Positions 6,048 through 8,267 of a stretch of 8,267 nucleotides of DNA are shown piece after piece. The DNA lies in contig JAEZLD010000115.1 in assembly GCA_023415335.1 (NCBI GenBank), positions 1 through 8,267 of the forward strand. Direction: 5' to 3'. The DNA comes from Bacillota bacterium (GTDB lineage Bacteria > Bacillota > Clostridia > Clostridiales > Caloramatoraceae). A program made the translations under genes and the position numbers. Within the stretch, counting starts at the first letter, position 1, and every line of letters starts with the position of its first letter. Below the pieces are notes generated by a model. It had not been told where the DNA came from and made no database searches. It worked only from the letters and a program-made list of their open reading frames with translations.

Positions 6048-6896
6048 CTACTTGTCATAGCCTTCAAGTATTACTATATCCTTTCCGAACCACTTGTTGC
6101 TTATATCAGCTGCCGTTCCATCATCCATAAGTGACTTTATTGCATCGCTTATTTTATCAGCCAGATCGGTCTCTCCCTGCCTGCAGCCTATGGCGTAGAA
6201 ATCATCACCGAAATCGAAGCTGCATTCCTTCATGACTCCAGCCATCTGGTTGTTCTTATACTCTCCAAGCACCTGATCCACTACAATACAGTCAATTCGT
6301 CCCGCCTGCATGTCCAGTATAGCCTCATCATAGGTGTTATACTCCGTTATATTTGCACTGAAGCTTTCATAGGCTTCATTGTCCTGCATTGTCTCCAAAG
6401 CCGCACTGTCGACCTGGGTTCCTATCTTAATGCTCTTCAGGTCCTCTACTTTGTTTACAGCTACTGAGTCATCTATGGTCATTATGACTATTTTGTTGTT
6501 AAGGTACTTTTTTGTAAGTGCCATGCTTTTCTGCCTGTCCTCTGTTGCAGACATCCCATTCCATATACAGTCTATCCTTTTCGAAGATAGCTCAAGCTCC
6601 TTTGCATTCCAGTCTATAGGCTGAAATGTAACTTCAATTCCAAGCTTCTTTCCAACTGCATTGGCCAGGTCTATGTCAAAGCCCACAAGTTCGTTTTTCT
6701 CATTTCTAAATCCCATAGGTGCAAAGGTATCATCAAGGCCTATAACAAGCTTGCCCTTATCCTGTATGTAATCCCATCCTGTAAGCTCCTTATCCTTATT
6801 CCCACCCCCACTGGCAGCAGCATTGTTCTTTCCACAGCCTGATAGCATTGCAGCACTCATTACCATAATCAATATTGCACATATTAGTTTTTTCAT
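6048..6896 (-). CDS. Amino acid ABC transporter substrate-binding lipoprotein (SBP family 3)
   Basis: A 282-residue extracytoplasmic receptor that captures the amino acid and hands it to the permease. The lipoprotein signal peptide has a Lys-Lys N-terminus, a hydrophobic core and the lipobox LSGC, so Cys21 should be lipidated and anchored in the outer leaflet. A Gly/Ala/Ser/Lys linker (22-38) follows. The family 3 signature is at about 72-87 (GFDIDLANAVGKKLGI), and the ligand-contact segment with the conserved arginine is WNGMSATEDR (112-121). The second lobe carries IGTQVDSAA (158-166) and the aspartate of VVDQVLGEY (Asp207), where these proteins usually hold the ligand amino group. Four further cysteines (110, 203, 225, 238) lie in the mature domain. 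The GAGGAGGAG ribosome binding site is very strong, fitting the excess of binding protein over transporter. The ligand cannot be assigned from sequence alone. Confidence 0.94.
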   Translation of the reverse strand: MKKLICAILIMVMSAAMLSGCGKNNAAASGGGNKDKELTGWDYIQDKGKLVIGLDDTFAPMGFRNEKNELVGFDIDLANAVGKKLGIEVTFQPIDWNAKELELSSKRIDCIWNGMSATEDRQKSMALTKKYLNNKIVIMTIDDSVAVNKVEDLKSIKIGTQVDSAALETMQDNEAYESFSANITEYNTYDEAILDMQAGRIDCIVVDQVLGEYKNNQMAGVMKECSFDFGDDFYAIGCRQGETDLADKISDAIKSLMDDGTAADISNKWFGKDIVILEGYDK

Positions 6897-6942
6897 TGCT
6901 TCTCCTCCTCGCTTTATTGCTCTACCATATTAAAGTGCTATT

Positions 6943-6972
6943 ATAATAACACATACTGTTACAGCTTGTCAA
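6943..6972 (-). promoter_or_regulatory. Promoter of the amino acid ABC transporter operon
   Basis: A perfect TTGACA -35 (6967-6972), an 18-base spacer and TATTAT (-10, 6943-6948) preceded by TGT, giving an extended -10 element on the minus strand. A/T-rich DNA directly upstream (6973-6990) may act as an UP element. Initiation near 6936 leaves a leader of about 40 bases with no room for a riboswitch. Confidence 0.65.
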
Positions 6973-6981
6973 TATTTTTAT

Positions 6982-7025
6982 AAAAAATTGAAAACCATAC
7001 CCGGTGCAGCTCACTGGTATGGTTT
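6982..7025 (-). terminator. Terminator-like inverted repeat upstream of the transporter promoter
   Basis: A 10-bp perfect stem AAACCATACC/GGTATGGTTT (6992-7001 and 7016-7025) encloses a 14-base loop with a small inner GTG/CAC pairing. It is followed on the minus strand by TTTTCAATTTTTT. It lies upstream of the transporter -35 box, so it cannot be a leader attenuator for that promoter. The likeliest role is a second terminator that shields the operon from upstream transcription. On the plus strand a looser T-rich stretch also follows, so it could act both ways. Confidence 0.6.
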
Positions 7026-7101
7026 CTTAAATATTTTTCCTCTAGCAACTATTTTATTACATTACATCCCGATATATGGAAAAATAGCCCTCCCAAAAGT
7101 A

Positions 7102-7121
7102 AAAAGCCCCTTAGGGCTTTA
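7102..7121 (-). terminator. Rho-independent terminator after the repeat-protein gene
   Basis: A 7-bp AAAGCCC/GGGCTTT stem with a 4-base loop runs into five T residues on the minus strand, 22 bases after the stop codon. An alternative pairing of AGCCCT with AGGGCT further on, before TTTTT (near 7080-7090), could be a back-up terminator. Confidence 0.75.
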
Positions 7122-7143
7122 GTATAATAATTTTACTATTCTT

Positions 7144-7488
7144 TTATCTTTCTTCTTCATTACAGGGGATAATAGTGTCATAGTGTCCATCACTATTTGT
7201 ATCAGCAACTATAGTATCAGGCACGCCGTTATCATCAGTATCTATAAGCACCACGTCCGCCATCTTGTCTCCTGTGGTATCAATAGCTGCCATATCCTTA
7301 TAATCCCTATTTTTAAGCTCTATTGTGTCAATGCTGCCATCACCATTTTTGTCCTTAAGTACAACATCAGCAATGCCATCTCCTGAAAGGTCAAGATTCA
7401 ATTCATTCTGGTCATCACTGTTTATAACAGTTCCCTTCAGCTCCTGGTCATCCATAAGTCTTTTTTTCACATTCTCAAGCTTATCCAT
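7144..7488 (-). CDS. Small acidic protein of tandem calcium-loop-like DxxGDGxxD repeats, function unknown
   Basis: I do not recognise a named family for the 114-residue product. After a charged, probably helical N-terminus (residues 1-30) it holds five loops of the DxxGDGxxD type, at about 33-41, 46-54, 70-78, 83-91 and 96-104. These resemble the Ca2+-binding loops of EF-hand, dockerin, thrombospondin type 3 and FG-GAP/VCBS-like repeats. Spacing is 13 residues except between loops 2 and 3 (24). Loops 1 and 3 end in ADVVL while 2, 4 and 5 end in DTI, so a two-loop unit seems to have been duplicated. There is no signal peptide, lipobox or membrane segment, so it is predicted to be cytoplasmic, unusual for such repeats. 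An ATG at 7506 is in frame, but GGGGAG lies 8 bases before the ATG at 7488, which I prefer. It is a single-gene unit with a predicted promoter and terminator. Calcium binding is inferred, not shown. Confidence 0.75.
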   Translation of the reverse strand: MDKLENVKKRLMDDQELKGTVINSDDQNELNLDLSGDGIADVVLKDKNGDGSIDTIELKNRDYKDMAAIDTTGDKMADVVLIDTDDNGVPDTIVADTNSDGHYDTIIPCNEEER

Positions 7489-7587
7489 TACTTTTCTCCC
7501 CTTCACATGAAGTTTAATTTATGTTACAGCTAATGTATGGCACAAATATTAGGCAATAACTATAATTATAGCTCTGTCCACACTTTA

Positions 7588-7616
7588 ATATTACCATAGG
7601 ATAACACATGTTACAA
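7588..7616 (-). promoter_or_regulatory. Candidate promoter for the repeat-protein gene
   Basis: TTGTAA (-35, 7611-7616), a 17-base spacer and TAATAT (-10, 7588-7593) preceded by TGG (extended -10) on the minus strand. It predicts a leader of about 93 bases containing a perfect 12-bp palindrome CTATAATTATAG. A CATACATTA sequence nearer the gene (7531-7539) resembles a mother-cell sporulation -10 box and is an alternative. Confidence 0.45.
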
Positions 7617-7664
7617 TTTTTTATATTTTACAATATTATCAAATATATAAAAGCAATACCAATA

Positions 7665-7696
7665 GAAAAAAGTCACAGATAAAAATCTGCGACTTT
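7665..7696 (-). terminator. Rho-independent terminator of tRNA-Ser
   Basis: A 12-bp stem AAAGTCGCAGAT/ATCTGTGACTTT with one G-T wobble and a 4-base loop (7669-7696) runs into a T-tract on the minus strand (7666-7671). It begins directly after the tRNA CCA end. Confidence 0.85.
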
Positions 7697-7697
7697 A

Positions 7698-7789
7698 TGG
7701 CGGAAAGAAAGGGATTCGAACCCTTGGTGGGGTATTAGCCCACACACGATTTCCAATCGTGCGCCTTAGACCAGCTCAGCCATCTTTCC
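7698..7789 (-). tRNA. tRNA-Ser, anticodon GGA
   Basis: A 92-nt gene on the minus strand that reads UCC and UCU codons. The acceptor stem is GGAAAGA/TCTTTCC (7783-7789 pairs with 7702-7708), followed by a G discriminator and an encoded CCA (7698-7700). The anticodon stem CACGA/TCGTG closes a 7-base loop TTGGAAA with anticodon GGA. A long variable arm (TGGG...CCCA) marks it as a class II tRNA, and the T arm carries GGTTCGAATCC. Long variable arm plus GGA fits serine only. It has its own promoter and terminator. A tRNA-Ser near the SRP RNA gene and dnaX is also found in B. subtilis. Confidence 0.97.
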
Positions 7790-7808
7790 AAATATCTTAT
7801 TTAATTAT

Positions 7809-7822
7809 CAGCACTACTGCCG
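7809..7822 (-). repeat. Leader hairpin upstream of tRNA-Ser
   Basis: CGGCA/TGCTG (5 bp including one G-U pair, 4-base loop) begins 9 bases after the -10 box, near the predicted transcript start. It matches the SRP RNA leader hairpin (4353-4365) in position and first seven bases. It would be removed with the leader by RNase P. Confidence 0.45.
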
Positions 7823-7831
7823 ACTTTTATT

Positions 7832-7860
7832 ATTATAATTAACTTTTTCGTTTATGTCAA
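7832..7860 (-). promoter_or_regulatory. Sigma-A-type promoter of tRNA-Ser
   Basis: Perfect TTGACA (7855-7860), 17-base spacer and perfect TATAAT (7832-7837) on the minus strand. Initiation near 7825 gives a leader of about 35 bases. It is the closest match to consensus in the window. Confidence 0.88.
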
Positions 7861-7891
7861 TATATTCGGCTTTTAATTTTTAGGTAAATGC

Positions 7892-8267
7892 TTACTTTGC
7901 TGGATAAGCCTTTCTCATACGCGTGATTACAAAGCCTCCTATGCCAATGGATGATACTATGTCTCCTATGCTTATAACGCTTTTCATTATAAAGGCTTTA
8001 GGAATAACGTCTCCAAGGAACCAAAGCCGTGTTGCCTCTGTTACAGACGTATATAGACCTCTGGATTCTAAATTGGCCTCCTGAATAGAAGATATTAATC
8101 CTGACTTTACTGCTGCATCCACACTTACAGGCATGGCACCACCATTTAAAAATATGGGAAGTGCATTTAGGAGAAAGCCTGCTCCTGTGACTGCAAGCCA
8201 GGGATTTCTTCTGTTTATCCATGTAAAGGCAGCCAGCTGTCCATACATAAGGATATCTAGCACATAG
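7892..8267 (-). CDS. DUF5317-like membrane protein, C-terminal part (5' end outside the window)
   Basis: The reading frame is open to the right edge with no stop upstream, so the true start lies beyond 8267. About 125 C-terminal residues are seen. The visible part has hydrophobic segments near its start (LAAFTWINRRNPWLAVTGAG), then the stretch LLNALPIFLNGGAMPVS. The LN...NGGxMPV pattern is what I associate with the DUF5317 family of bacterial integral membrane proteins, usually about 180-200 residues. A short soluble segment follows, then a C-terminal membrane helix (SIGDIVSSIGIGGFVITRM) and a basic tail. No biochemical function is known for this family. A GTG at 8263 is in frame but has no visible ribosome binding site and would cut the protein in its first helix, so it is not taken as the start. 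No clear terminator separates it from the tRNA promoter 31 bp downstream. Confidence 0.6.
   Translation of the reverse strand, partial: YVLDILMYGQLAAFTWINRRNPWLAVTGAGFLLNALPIFLNGGAMPVSVDAAVKSGLISSIQEANLESRGLYTSVTEATRLWFLGDVIPKAFIMKSVISIGDIVSSIGIGGFVITRMRKAYPAK

Noticed and set aside
6897..7143. Riboswitch or T-box controlling the amino acid transporter
   Set aside because: The predicted leader is only about 40 bases, no T-box (GGGTGGNACCGCG-type) sequence is present, and the large hairpin lies upstream of the promoter.
7698..7789. tRNA-Ser as an integration site with an attL/attR pair
   Set aside because: No second copy of the tRNA 3' end was seen in the window, and there is no integrase or phage-like gene.
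1..8267. CRISPR arrays, insertion sequences, toxin-antitoxin or defence genes
   Set aside because: No regularly spaced repeats, transposase-like frames, terminal inverted repeats or defence domains are visible in the window.

Overview
The window looks like a chromosomal stretch from an endospore-forming Firmicute of the Clostridia/Bacilli type, of moderate-to-low GC. The evidence is the large, Alu-domain-containing SRP RNA typical of Firmicutes, a BofA-like sporulation protein, strong GGAGG-type ribosome binding sites, frequent ATA codons, and a gene order matching the replication-origin-proximal region of Bacillus subtilis. The genus cannot be fixed from this sequence alone. Every gene I can support lies on the minus strand, so transcription runs from position 8267 towards position 1.

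Layout in transcription order. A 5'-truncated DUF5317-like membrane protein (7892-8267) enters from the right edge. A tRNA-Ser(GGA) gene follows (7698-7789) with its own consensus promoter and terminator. Next is a single-gene unit encoding a small acidic protein built of DxxGDGxxD-type, calcium-loop-like repeats (7144-7488). A three-gene polar amino acid ABC transporter operon comes next: lipoprotein binding protein (6048-6896), permease (5308-5997) and ATPase (4535-5305). Then come the SRP RNA gene (about 4056-4330), and the DNA replication/repair genes dnaX (2282-3913), ybaB/ebfC (1883-2224) and recR (1273-1869). The yaaL-like DUF2508 gene (867-1145) and bofA (485-787) follow. The left edge holds tandem promoters and the structured 5' leader of what is almost certainly a ribosomal RNA operon whose 16S gene lies just outside the window.

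How it works together. The tRNA-Ser, SRP RNA, dnaX, ybaB, recR, yaaL, bofA, rrn series is an old housekeeping arrangement: clamp loader, nucleoid-associated protein, recombination mediator, then a sporulation checkpoint protein, then rRNA. The amino acid transporter and the repeat protein sit inside this series as self-contained units with their own promoters and terminators, so they look like a lineage-specific insertion. The stable-RNA promoters (two for rrn, one each for SRP RNA and tRNA-Ser) share a small hairpin beginning 7-9 nt after the -10 box. The protein-gene promoters do not show it.

I saw no mobile element, CRISPR array, phage gene or toxin-antitoxin pair, and no clear candidate for a wholly new system. 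The points most worth a second look are the repeat protein, the shared 5' hairpins on stable RNAs, the terminator overlapping the recR stop codon, and the long inverted repeat in the bofA leader.
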